From Doris montereyensis (lineage: Eukaryota > Mollusca > Gastropoda > Nudibranchia > Dorididae), in assembly GCA_037039925.1 (NCBI GenBank), contig JAXRKP010000945.1:92501-156500 (forward strand): a stretch of 64,000 bases of DNA, read 5' to 3'. The notes below the pieces were generated by a model. That model searched no databases. It was not told the origin of the DNA and saw only the letters and a program-made list of their open reading frames with translations. This document shows positions 25,801 through 37,621 of the stretch, piece after piece. A program made the position numbers and the translations under genes. Positions within the stretch are counted from its first letter, which is position 1; each line of letters begins with the position of its first letter.

Positions 25801-27030
25801 TCTATTTATATAAAACTGTACATCTCAAACTTTGGTCGCTCTAATTCCATGAACCACTACACCCACAGCCTCCATATTTCGCTTGTAGATTTCAAATAGC
25901 CTGCTTTAGGTTTTTAGCGAATAAACCCTTGGGTCAAGTCAGTGTTTTAATTGATTTGAATAAGATAGTTTTGCCTGCGATCCACGAAACATTTCATTGT
26001 TATTTTTACTCATTCTTTCATTTCCGGTCATTGGATCTGCAATGAAAAGCTCGCCTAACTTGAGTATCGAATACTGTACCGGTACTTAATATCACCCTGC
26101 ACCCGGTAACCTATTATGTAGTTCATTGTTGAAAAAAATAATAATGTGGTAACAGAGTAGTCATAATTATAATTGCCTACAGGCTTGTTTGTATGCTAAT
26201 ATATTATTTAGACAAGTGAAACTTGGCATATTTAGAAGAAAATAATCCTGTGATTATACTGGGCATCTTAGGTGGTAGTGTTAGCCGTACTAGACAATTT
26301 GCCAGAAAAATGATAAAAGCATGGGATTTTCTTATCACTTCAAGCTCATTGTGAAGGAAGAAAAACTATTTCCGGTAAAACGTATCAAATGCCCTTTGGT
26401 CGAAAAGTAGCCGATTCGTACATCGTCAAAATGATTTCGCCTGATCGAACAGTTGTTGTCTCTCTAGCCTACAATAGCCAGAAATCTGGATCTCTAGCTC
26501 TATTGAAATGTTGGCCTAGTTTCAAATCGAGATTGTAGTCTACTGTCGGCATAAAGGATAGATGCTACATGTCTACGTTAATGTGGTTCTATGTTCATGT
26601 TTAGATCTAGATCTACATGTAGTAGTAGAATGTCATCGCAGTTAATAAAGACACTTGTACTCTTATACAATGTACTTTACTGTGTATTCTGATATAATGC
26701 TGGTCTTAAAAATTCTCAGCGTTGATAATTTTGTGTTATAACATCTCTCCATGTGTATCGATCCTTTACTAGAGTCTTCAAAAGCAAGTAGGTCTCTTTC
26801 TGTTTTCAGTCGTGCTGGTATATTTATATCTTCTCCATTTGGGTTTCGGTGATCCTGAGGCTGGGTGTTAGTGTATTTATAGTAGTACACACATTTTCGC
26901 GTCGATTTCAGATGTAGACTCAACAACAACGCTTTATTCTTGTTGACTGTACTCTAGACCTAACAGTTCTACCACTACCACACTGGCAAATTGTGTTAAC
27001 AATTCACCCATTCACAGATCGGGTTGTCTG
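25800..27030. other. Intergenic, no supported gene
   Basis: AT-rich sequence with scattered AGATCT motifs near 26604; open frames are short and unlike known families. Confidence 0.4.
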
Positions 27031-27175
27031 CTTGTATTTATAGACAAAGAAAGGTAGTAAAGCCCATGACAAGGAGCAAATCCCACGTGAAGGCATGTGC
27101 AGGGGACTACATCTTGCAGCGGATGGACGACAACTAATCAAAATCATCGTCGTCATCATCAGCAAACATACTGCA
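27030..27175 (-). repeat. Inverted copy of 12180-12330
   Basis: Reverse complement of the LINE-associated 5' block, including the TATAAAT and CACGTGAAGGCATGTG words. It ends 30 bases before copy 2 of the G-rich-ended element, as the 12-kb copy lies before copy 1. Confidence 0.6.
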
Positions 27176-27205
27176 CCAGCATTTCCAACGTTTCAATGAT
27201 CATAT

Positions 27206-28246
27206 CTGTTTAAGGGGGAGGGGGTCGAGGGTTCTGGGAATGCCATTTTTGCCGAAAATGGGACAAATTTAGTCTATCATACTAGTGGATAGAGCAGGTC
27301 ATTCATGTCATAATGATATAAAAAAGGTCAGTATCCATTCTTTGAATTTATACGAATGTTTTAGAAACGATACAGGCCTATCTTTCAACACAGCTATTAT
27401 ACGATAAAACCCAGAAATATTATCTAAAGAACGGCAAGATCATTTTGATCGTCACAATAAACGATATCTAAAAAATTATAATTTGGAATTTATGATGAAT
27501 ATTGCCTTAGATACTCCGGAAAATACGGAACATATTCGCGTACCTATTATCAAAAGGCACCATCTCAAAATGAGTAAAAAGATGCTGGTGCACTTGAAAC
27601 AATGTCAATAAGAAGTAGTTGAGAGCCTCTCGATGTTTTATCATGTTTCAAAGTATTATCCCACTCTTTTCTTAAGTTTATGGGAGAAAAATATATTCAA
27701 ATAACAGACAAAAAATTAGAAAAAAAATATGATTTTCTAAAAATTTCCTTTTGTGTTCATTATTTCCTCTACTTTAAAAAAAATCTTTCAACGTATCTTG
27801 ATGAAATTTGGTATGAATGATGAGTGGGGAAACAAAGAAATGATAAGATGCTATTTTTGTATGTATTATATAGTTTTGGAAAAATTGAATGTTTTGTACA
27901 ATATTTTTGTATATTTTTGATTGTTCTCATATGCTATTTTCAAAAATTGATAAAAACAAAACCTACGAATAAAACATAAATCTGATATGATCAAATTTAG
28001 ATATTGTATCAAATAAGATGTATGCCAAGTTTGAAAGTAATTTGTTGAAAAATGAAAAGGCCTATCGATATTGAACCTGGTAAAATTTGGGGCAAAATCC
28101 AAGATGGCCGCCGTTTCCATGGCAACCTGAAGCGCCAGAAAAACAGCAGTGACATCCTTCAATTCTGTACACCATGCCCATTACACCTATACACAAGTTG
28201 AATCGGGAATATCTTCACTCCAAGACCCCTCTCCTCCACCCCTTAG
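27206..28246 (+). mobile_element. Non-autonomous dispersed element, copy 2
   Basis: Begins TTAAGGGGGAGGGGG and ends CTCCACCCCTTAGA, an imperfect terminal inverted repeat. The body is about 85-90 percent like copy 1 by eye over about 1 kb. AAGATGGCCGCC is at 28101 and GTTTCCATGGCAAC at 28113-28126. Confidence 0.75.
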
Positions 28247-28249
28247 AGA

Positions 28250-29135
28250 GACACTGACACTTTCAATTCTTAAACGTCACTTTTGGTAGAAAACTTTCTC
28301 AAACGAAAGCGATCTTGGGATCATTTAGAACCTACATGCAAATATGGTTTCTCTTAGTGGCGAGGCAACAGAGCCTTTGGTGGACAAAGAACGATTAACA
28401 AAAGGTAAAAAGAAAATTTCACTTGGTTTAATGGTAGCTATTTTAGGGGAAATAAAGTATACATCTCTACTGTCATCAGTTACGCCTGAGAAATGATGAT
28501 GATATAAGTTTTCCTCACTGAAAATGTTTTGGAGTAATAACAATGACATTATCTACTGTTATTCTTTTCCAATGGAACAATTAGAATGGAAACCCTGTTG
28601 GACGTCTTAATTCCTTATAACACTAAAATTTACAATATCATTATTCGGGTATAACTTGTCGATGATGACATTAGTGACAGGGTGACAATCAACAATTTCT
28701 ATAACATGCCATACTCTATTTGTGCCACACAGAAAAGTTAGATCTACAGTAGTGGCAGTTCCCTAAATGTGCTAAGAAATGTGACTTTGGTGCCATCTCC
28801 AGGCGAATAACGACAATGTCCTCACTGTCACCTGAGAAATTATGACGCCAAAAGTTTCCCTGCTAGTAAATGTTTTGGGATTAAAGAAATCAAGTAGCAA
28901 GAAGACAACAAAATACAACAGACATGTTAAGATATACGAATGTCAAACAGGATTATTCAAAGCATAAAACATTTTTTTTTTATTTCCATGTGAAAGAAAG
29001 GTAATAGGTACAAAAAACCCAAACCAAATCAAAACAACAAAACAGTAATTATAATCTATACAAATAAACATGTTTCAAATGTATAGTGCTTGAAGATTAA
29101 TGTAATGAGTTAAAAATGATAAGCAAGACATTTTC
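28250..29135. other. Intergenic, nothing recognised
   Basis: No gene, RNA or repeat signature that I can defend. Confidence 0.4.
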
Positions 29136-29136
29136 T

Positions 29137-29137
29137 T

Positions 29138-29176
<39 letters not shown>
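29137..29176 (+). repeat. (GT)n microsatellite
   Basis: About 19 GT units. Confidence 0.9.
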
Positions 29177-29179
<3 letters not shown>

Positions 29180-29479
29180 TGGGAGGGGATGTAATTCAGA
29201 AAATGGAATTGTATGCTCACAATTCAACAAATGAGGAAAATATACAATGTGCCATGTCACTGAATGTCAGAAAGAAAACTAATAGCAAGAAACAAAAGGA
29301 ATACCATACAGTAATGCATATCAAGCAATAACTTTAACGTACGTAATTATGATATGGGCCTGAACGTGGCCTGTGTGCGGCCTGTAGGCAGCCTCTTGAT
29401 GCTTTGCACAGACCGCGTTCAGTGTTCAGGCGACATCCCAACGTGTGCGTGGCCTGAACGCGGCCTGCTTGACTGGGGT

Positions 29480-30090
29480 CTATGCATCGTCCATTGCGGT
29501 CACGTGCTAATGGGTTACATCGAAGAGAACACAGGATTTAAAACTGTGTTGTCTTCGGTTTACATCAGTTGGTAAGGCCGATGCGTATACTGTTTGTTAG
29601 TACAGGCCTGGAAGAAGACTAATTTTGTTCTACGTTCACTGATATTATATTTTCGCTTTGAGTTAAGCTCATTCGAAAAAATGTCAAGGCGTTGTAGATC
29701 TACTGCTTTTACATGTTTTAAGGAGTGTAACAAAACCTGCGATTCTAGATCTACATTTCAAGGTCCTGAAGTACAGTGTCTTATGTTGGTAATTTTACTG
29801 CTATGTGGATTTGGTGCATATTGTTTCGTTTGAGATTGAAGGAAACTAGATCTAGATCTAATAGTTATGATTTGGGCCTAATATCATATTAGATTTAATC
29901 TATATCTCTCATTCGAAATTTCCTTTACTAAGCAGGGAGTATGTGTCAGTGGTGACAACACTACACATGCCCAGACTGCCCTGCAAACAGTCAAAGGATC
30001 TTTAACGTGAACGGAGTGTTTTGATCTGTACACAGGACCTCCTCCGTTTTAACGCCTTCCTCCGATGGACTGGTTTTCGATCTACCTACC
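29480..30090 (+). repeat. Dispersed repeat, copy 1 (second copy at 45115-45720)
   Basis: Shares, in order, GCATCGTCCAT..CGGTCACGTG, TTTTGTTCT.CGTT, ACTGATATTA, TTTTCGCTTTG, CTTTTACATGTTTTAA, GAAGTACAGTGTCTTATGTT, ATTTGGTGC.TATTGTTTC and ACACATGCCCAGACT ... GGATCTTTAACGTG with the 45-kb copy. The last block resembles a repeat common in molluscan genomes. The short open frames inside it are not kept between copies. Confidence 0.7.
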
Positions 30091-30654
30091 TGGACAGTGA
30101 GGGAGGGGGGAGGGGGTGGGAGTTAAGTGAAGGAAAAATTGGATCCGCCATAAATGTGGTGATCTCTTTGTGAACTAATTGCCAGGTAAAGGAGTGGAAA
30201 TGAAAACAACGAGGTAGGACTTACCTGCAGCACCCACCAACCATCCTCTCTCCTCGTGTAATGAGATATATTATAAGATTATAGCCCGACATGTATCGAC
30301 TTGTTACCTTACTTTATGCCCCCCTCCCCTTTCCCCAAAACACCTCCTTCCTATAGTCTCTCGAACGGCTCAGGAGTCAGATAAATGCTTGCCGCAAGCA
30401 GAATCTACACCTCCCTCCCCCCACCGTGTGCATTGGCAACTGCTACATTTGATCAGATAATAAGCCTTAATGGAAGTGAAAGAGTGAAAAAGTTAATAAT
30501 AATTCAATACTCATACCTTAAATTTGAATCGAAGCCTACTATCACTATCAAGATCCAGAAATAAGAATTTTAAAAAAAGTTAGATCTAAGATATCTAGAT
30601 CTAGATTTAGTTTCGTTTCAGTTGAAAGACTGCCTAATAAAGATGATAATGATA

Positions 30655-30663
30655 ATCATAATG

Positions 30664-30695
<32 letters not shown>

Positions 30696-30870
30696 AATAA
30701 TAATACTAACAATAATAATAATAATAATTATAATAATAATAATAATAATAATATTAATAATAATAATAACAATACAAATAATTTGCTAATGATGATAATG
30801 AAAAGATGAGGATGATGAGAAGATGATGATTATGATGATGATGATGATGATGATGATGATAATGATGATA
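30655..30870 (+). repeat. (AAT)n and (GAT)n compound microsatellite
   Basis: Imperfect AAT units, then TGATGA units. Confidence 0.9.
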
Positions 30871-31079
30871 TAATGATACCAACAGAGTAGCTCATGACCG
30901 ACAGTAAAAAAAATGTCATCATGGCGAGAGTGTTCGACTGAGAACAATGAAATAAACATCACGTCTAAATTATACCCTTATCAGAAACTTCATCAATGTA
31001 AGATGAAATACATTTCCTCTGAATTCGATATTCATCCGTTTGCACACTTAAGCTTTGATCGGATTGCGTACAAATTGTA

Positions 31080-31665
31080 CTTAGTCGTAACTCGGTCACC
31101 CATGGTCATACTCACCCATGGCCAGTAATTATTTTCTGTGTAGTCGGGATGCCACACAGAATGCAATCATGTACTGGGATGTATTCTTCTATTGAAAAGT
31201 TAGTGAACTGGGCGCAGCGCTTAATAATTTTGTGCAGAAAAGTCAATACGTTCTCCGTCGTAACACGGTTCTTGATCGTAAAACCGTGCTCGGTGATGGC
31301 CGACAGAAGGGAGACTAAATTTTCCTCTCAACTGCCACTGACCGTTAAATGAAGAACAAAAATCGAAAACAGAGTGCCAACGATCAATCTTTTATCAGTT
31401 CGGTAACAATTTCGAAAACAAAACACACATTTAAAACAATGTTCTCAGTCGTAACCAAAATGACCGATATTTCACTAGAATAGTGCTCACACAATTCTTA
31501 TAATTGCGCAAACATTTGCGTAGATGATATTTGTAATGTGAACTTGTCTAACTAAATGTAGCTCACCTTCATTAAACTTAAATAAGACGCATAAATGGTG
31601 TTTTTCCATTCATTTGAAGATGTAGAAAACATGGGGGCCAGTGACCGAGCACGTTACAACTGAGA
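31080..31665. mobile_element. MITE-like element with imperfect inverted ends
   Basis: The left end GTCGTAACTCGGTCACCCATG is matched on the opposite strand at the right by GTTGTAACGTGCTCGGTCAC. Related GTCGTAAC words recur inside. No coding capacity is seen. Confidence 0.35.
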
Positions 31666-32140
31666 ACGTTCGTTTCTTTACCAATAAAACGTAGGAATTA
31701 ACAATTTAACTACAAAACCATCCTAGATCTATATGATGATTGTATTGTTATTTCATTACAAAAGACAATCGTTGAAGGCTCAATAAAACTTTTTCTTCTT
31801 TAGATATCAAGGTTCCTGACTGTGTGAGTGCTCATGTGACAGATCTTTAAGTTAAAGCGCATTTTCAGTACTCTTCCTCTTAAATCGTGTTTAATTCCAA
31901 AACAAAAGCCCGGAGGGTAATTTCCTTTTGGGATGTATCCCTTTGAACAATTTTGGGTCCTTCCAACATGTTGTTGCGTATTTGTGATACTGTTTTAAAA
32001 GGTATAGGCCTCAAGTAGTGAGGCGCCCTAATTTCAAGAACCTTTTGAGATTGAGTAATATACATACGTACCTAAAATATATCAAACTACAGACATGATT
32101 TGACAAATTTGATATCATTTATCGTTTATCAAACTACATG
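31665..32140. other. 3' flank of the transporter gene, no gene seen
   Basis: AT-rich; no clear minus-strand AATAAA close to the stop codon was found. Confidence 0.35.
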
Positions 32141-33653
32141 TCATATTTTGTCTTCTGGATGCGTTTTACATCTGAATGAAGAAGCCATTTTAATATTTGT
32201 TATGAGAAATCCAAAGAATGACACACATCCAGTTGCGAAAAACATCCAAAACCATCCAAACGTGGAGAGGAGGAAGGCGATGAGAGAAGGACCCACCATA
32301 TACACCGCTATTGGCGCCATTTCAACTAGACCGAAATTTCTCGCGAAATGAGGGCCTGAGAACATTTCCAGTGACGATAGGAAAGAGAGAAGGTTTTGAT
32401 TGTTGTGGCTACCGTATAAGATCAGAGTCCACACCAAATATAACCATTTGTTCATCAGAGCAGTGAAGTACCAAAGGGAAAAGAAGATGGAGCTGATGGC
32501 TAGATGGACAATGTGAGTGTTCTTGATTCCAACTCGATCAGCCAGAATGCCACAAGCTAGGTAGAATACGACAACGCAGAGCGAGGAACAGCTTCCAATA
32601 AAAGCCATAAATTGATCATCTTTGATCCACAGTTGTCCAAATAATTTGAAGTAATTGGTGGCAACGACAAAACCCACACATTCAGGAATATAGGCACATA
32701 ACAATACATAATAAGCACCGCTCTTCAACACTTGTGAAGGAGTCATGGCATTGGTGACAATCTCGTCCTCACTCGAGTCACTCTTCTTATCACGCGAGAT
32801 CGTAAGCTTGTCTGATTCGCCATTGCTTTTTATTCGATGTCTCTCGAAATCACCAGATGAGGATAGACGTCTAGCTGTCTGTTTGTTTAGAGCAGGGCTG
32901 TTATAAAGACCAGGAGGTGATTCTGTTCTGCCAAAACTTTTTTCTTGTTCTACGTTTTGAGGTTTATCAAGTAGACGTGATTTTTCGTTGCTGCTAGGGT
33001 CAGTCACATTCATTAGACAGCAAAGTCCTGTTATCTGGCATCCGGCACATATCCCCCAAGTATCAGAAAGATCACTGGGACTCTGTCAATGATTGCTGAC
33101 TGAGAGAAAAAGCGCATTTGGCCTTGCGTGTCGTCAGGACTAAGATTGTTGGGGTTGATGTATGACGTGATGATGAAGTTCATCAGGACTCGCTCAAGGC
33201 TGTGGTGCTTTTCAGTATGCTAGTAGCCAGGCCTACATTTGAACCAAAACAAGTGGCAGCGAACATCATGTTACACACTCCCGCAACGCCATTTCCAAGG
33301 CCCCCAATGACCATGAATGTCAAGGTCGTGGCCCAGACCGAATATGACACTGTGAAGTAGGTTAAGAATGTTCCCGCAACGAACAGGATGATGCCAAAAC
33401 CACAAGTCAGTCTCAATCCTACTCTCTTCTGCATAAAGTTCACGAGGAAGACACCAATGCCGGTATTTATAAGATACATTGGAAACATCCACGACGGATC
33501 GATATCAAAGGAATTGGAATTTCTATGTTTGTAATGGATGGAATAGATGTAAGTCGATAAGTTCCCAAAGTACGTCGACCTATTAAGTACACAATTAATC
33601 ATCATGGCAGCACACAAAACATAATATTTCCGAAATTTCTCCATGTCGCCAGC
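32141..33653 (-). CDS. Major facilitator transporter, oxalate:formate antiporter/monocarboxylate-carrier type
   Basis: A probable plasma- or organelle-membrane carrier of the MFS fold; the substrate cannot be read from sequence. The frame opens at the ATG complementing 33642-33644 (MEKFRKYYVL). GCTGGCGAC upstream of it follows a CACAG acceptor at 33654, so an earlier exon is likely. The N-half shows hydrophobic helices, LRLTCGFGIILFVAGTFLTY and the GGLGNGVAGVCN glycine-rich helix. The NNLSPDD loop is typical of animal OFA-like carriers. Helix 6 is followed by a roughly 100-residue Ser-rich cytosolic loop (SSSGDFERHRIKSNGESD), then helices 7-12 with ILADRVGIKNTHIVHL. The stop at 32141 follows a basic tail. 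Two frame changes, near 33190 and 33050, break the reading while homology continues on both sides. About 500 residues, the normal size. Confidence 0.8.
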
Positions 33654-33659
33654 CTGTGA

Positions 33660-34980
33660 TTGACAGAAAATCCAAAATAGTTAATAGTTAGCCATACAAC
33701 AATAAGTAAGTGTCATGTAATTGTTACACAGAAAATTTCAAACGAGAAAATCAAAGTTCTACTATAATATAGTTCTATGTGTGATCATTCTTATTGTTTT
33801 TGTCCACACACACATTTCCGGTATAGATATCCTTTATCTAGATCTAGATCTAGCCAATGGCGGGATATTTTCGAATTTACATGTGATGCACCATGCAAAA
33901 TCAAGCTAGATCTATATCCTATAATTAAAAACAAAAAATAGTCAAACCTGTTTCTTCAAGTTTTCTTTTTTTTTGGTACTATGCATGAGGCTTAAATTTT
34001 AGCAATCTTCTGGAGAATATACATGAAACTTAAAAATTAAGAATTTTATGAGGTGTCTACATTTAAATCTAGATTCTAGATCTAGTTTTAGATCTAGATC
34101 TAGATCTAGGTCTCAAAGTTTATGTAGATTTTAGATCTAGATCTATCTAGACCGACATGTAGATATATCGAGATCTATGTATAAAGCAAAATCTATTTCT
34201 TTGATGATTATCAAACTAAGAAAACTGCTGGGGTCACCGGTCGATGGCAAATCTTGATTTATGTCTAGACATGGAGTCCATCACCATTACCTCGCAATGT
34301 ATCTCCCACAAAGACTTCTTAACTTTATCGAACTTCTTCTGCTACAGAAATGCATCCTCTCTGTGGTGCACCATTACCTCACTCCCTTTATTCTGAAAAT
34401 GAATGGCATCATACATATTTATATTATCCATAACATGTCAATGAAGATCTTGTATTACATCTGAAAGAAATGTCACTGTTGAGCCAAGTTACTGATTTAT
34501 TGCTCAGAAATTGGTAGGAAATACTTCTCTTGAGACATAGAGCATCGACGAGTCTATTCGGTAAACTTAAACATGTTATTAAAACAACGTCCCACTATGA
34601 TGAAGTGTTTGTTTGTGTGTGTATGTGTGTGTGTATGTGTGTGTGTGCGTGTCGTGATCTGTTTTGAAGCCATTGCACAACATCCTGCAGTCTACCAATT
34701 AATGTCATTGTCAATCTCCAGCTTCAGATGATTAAACACGAACAAAGGCAAATTCAATCTTGTCGGTGTCTAATTTTTTTATTTTACGTTTTATAGTCGA
34801 TACTCGAGAGAACACCTCAAAACCAGTAACCTCTCCCATCTGCTTTATTGGAGCGTGACGGGCGTCGTGTCCTGTGTCAGAACCAAAAACACATCGATTG
34901 TGCACATTGTGGTAAAAGCATGAAACTCACACAGGTGAAAGAGCTTTGAAAGACGAACAAAATGTGATATAGAACCACGC
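33660..34980. other. Intergenic, AGATCT-rich
   Basis: Long runs of TCTAGATCTAGATC at 33838-33853 and 34066-34150. A GT-rich tract lies at 34612-34652. An upstream exon of the transporter may lie here on the minus strand but I cannot identify it. Confidence 0.45.
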
Positions 34981-35117
34981 TTACAAATGACTATTAAGGG
35001 CCTTGACAGACGAGATGTAAAGAACGCAGCAGGAATTACTGCGCAGTCTGGAGATACACTGTAGGCAATGGGAGCGGTCACACGAGCGACAGGCGTTATT
35101 TTCAGTCTTGGCGTAGT

Positions 35118-37274
35118 AGTCCGGGGCTACTGGTCGATACCACCCCCCCATAGGGATTTTATGGGACTAGATTTTTCTGTTAGTGCGTCCTATAAGGACC
35201 TCAGAAAAAAGTTTGCACAAAAAAGTTGCACGTTGAAGAGTTATTGCCCTTGAAAGGTTATCAAGTGCATTTTTTAATGTGTTTCATGTTTTTGTCCTTT
35301 CCTACATTATCAAAGTTTTGATTTGGACATGTAATACCTGAAAATGTGCGGAATAAAATTACCTTTCATTTGATATTTCATATGACATGATACAATAAGG
35401 ATAATCCAACTGGTTGATGTAAAATTGATGAAAATTTTATATTTTTATATAATTTTATATTTTGAAATTCTGAAATTAAGTTTTCTTGAAATAATTAAAT
35501 GCCTGAATCGAAGATACATGTTTAAAAAAACTGTCCCAATTATCTAGCTTCTATATGGTACAATTTTTTTTCTCTAGACATAATATTTTTATTTTATATG
35601 AATTTTTTGCGACCCCAACCCCATTATTAATATTAACATTAAAATTTTAGTGAGACTCATTCAGGGGCAGGTAACTCTGTGAGCGTGTTAGAACTGAAAC
35701 AGTAAATGTTGCTGTGTTGGAATTGATTACATGCACATTGTTTACACAAGGATTATAAGTTCCATTGAATGTCACAGAGCAAATTTGTTACATCAAGCCC
35801 TAGATCTGGAAATGAGAAGAAGAAGAATATCCAGTATTACAAAATAATTACATGGTTTGCATCAGAAGTATCATCTCGCTCTAGTCTAGATCTATAGTAG
35901 TTCGATCAATCATTTGCATTTTGATACAATAATTTTGACGAGCACTAGCACTAGAATACTAAATCTACTCCACTAGAATCTATTATCTAGATCTAGATCT
36001 AGGCCTATGCCAGTGCCATTCTGGGCCTGTGGCAACATCCACACTTGCAATCAGGCGCCGGCAATCTTATAGTAAGTTATAGATCTGCGGTCCCATTCTT
36101 CGTTATTTCTCCACCAACTTTTAAAAGAAAGAATTTCTGAAGAATGAAGACAATAAAAAAGAGTTAATAAATTTTATCCTTAAGGAATGGCAAAGTGACA
36201 CTTATGTACAACTTTTACACAACAGGGAAGTTTACTTTGCATCTGACAATGTATGCTTTTCCCTTACAAGTGTGGATGGAAAAGTAACAGATTCCAGACA
36301 GGTGACAGATCTCTCATCAAGCCAAGAAGAAGCAGACACACTCATCATTCTTCACGGTCTTTATGCAACCAAAGAAGCAGAAAATGAAGATCTGGATATA
36401 ATTGTCCGTTCACCAGATACCGATGTATTCTTACTTCTCATGGCATTCTGTCACAATTCAAGCACCTACTTTACTTTGATACAGGCAGTACAAACAAAAG
36501 AAGAATGATTGACATCAATACATTGTGTGAAATACATAAAGACATTCAAGACTCTATACTTGGTTTACATGCATTTACCGGCTGTGACGTCAACAGTGCA
36601 TTTGTCCAGAAAGGAAAGAAAAAACCACTTACCCTTCTTTCAAAAAGCCCTGAATTTATGTCAACCTTCAAAGAGTTCGGCCAGAAAGAGATAATATCTG
36701 ACAGTTTACTGCTTCGGCTAGAAAGCTTCGTATGTCGTCTTTATGGGAAGCCAACATATACTAGCACAAAAAGACTGAGATATGATATAGTAAGACAAAA
36801 ATACCTTCTGACAGGAAAAACCCTGTTATCAAGCATCCATGGTCTTGACATCAGTCTGTTACCACCTTGTCAGCAAGCTCTAAAGATTCACAGCTTAAGG
36901 GCAAATTATCAAGCAATGATTTGGAGGCAAGCTGACATTGCCCAACCAGAAATTCCTGAGCCCCCATGTCACAGTTGGACAACACTGGATATATTAAACT
37001 ATATGACATATGAAATGAAAGATAATTTTCTTCCGATCATTTTGAGCTATTGTATGTCCATATTGTTAGTTTTATAACGAAAGTATGTGTTAAAACGTGT
37101 CAATCTTTAAAATAATGCACTTAATGACCTTTCAAGGGCCATAACTCTTTAACGTGCAACTTTTTTTGTGCAAACTTTTTTTCTGTATGCCTCACATAAC
37201 CTACTTTTAGAAAATCCCAACGGTATAAAATCCCTAGAGGAGGGGGGGAGGGAGGTACCAGTGGCCCCCGGACT
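35118..37274 (+). mobile_element. Inner long-TIR transposon encoding a PIN/FEN-like protein
   Basis: The left end AGTCCGGGGCTACTGG, then a C run, TAGGGATTTTAT, AAAAAAGTTTGCACAAAAAA, GTTGCACGTT.AAGAGTTAT and CCCTTGAAAGGT.AT.AAGTGCAT is matched in reverse complement at 37110-37274. The inverted repeat therefore spans about 160 bp at each end. It encloses the gene at 36120-37077, and sits within a larger element. Confidence 0.72.
36120..37077 (+). CDS. Transposon-borne PIN/FEN-like nuclease family protein, partial and frameshifted
   Basis: Reading starts upstream of 36272 (KELINFILKEW, VYFASDN), then SSSQEEADTLIILHGL, IIVRSPDTDVFLLLM, FDTGSTNKRRMIDI, GLHAFTGCDVNSAF, a GKPTYTS block, DISLLPPC and LRANYQAMIWRQAD. 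This matches a protein family, abundant in marine invertebrate genomes and usually annotated as uncharacterised, with HEEADT, SPDTDV and HAFTGCD blocks. I compare these by analogy to the FEN/XPG acidic motifs (E.EA, S.DSD, LGCDY), so a metal-dependent nuclease fold is an inference. One frame change lies near 36470. The N-terminal half usual in such proteins is missing or eroded. Function in transposition is unknown. Confidence 0.7.
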
Positions 37275-37448
37275 ATAGCACATGTGTGTCGCCCACATTC
37301 TGCTACTCCGCGACACACCAGCGTATTGGTGAAGCACTGTGTTCAATGGACGCGGACACACGAGATGTATTTCCTGCCGGCGCATTTCTAGAAAAGCTGT
37401 GTTTTTTCTCGCTTCTCATTCAACACGACAATAGTTCCAGTGCAACCA

Positions 37449-37621
37449 TGTCTTCTTATCACGAATCAGGGCGTTTGATTTTGAAAATAAAGAGCAGAAA
37501 CATCATTTGGGACAGCACAAGTGAGGAATATAAAAACAGTGGTTGGCTCTTTGAGACGTACGGCACTGGCGTATTGATTCTTATCTATTTGTTTACCGAT
37601 TTGATTGTAGTTACGGACTAA
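37449..37621 (+). CDS. MADF-like N-terminal fragment
   Basis: From the ATG at 37449, SGRLILKIKSRNIIWD and YKNSGWLFETY match the first helix and the WD...Y block of MADF DNA-binding domains. The rest of the domain is absent, through truncation or a splice site not recognised. It lies inside the outer transposon's right arm, so it probably belongs to that element. Confidence 0.4.

Noticed and set aside
29594..29833. 79-codon Cys-rich open frame
   Set aside because: Lies inside the dispersed repeat and is not kept at 45 kb.
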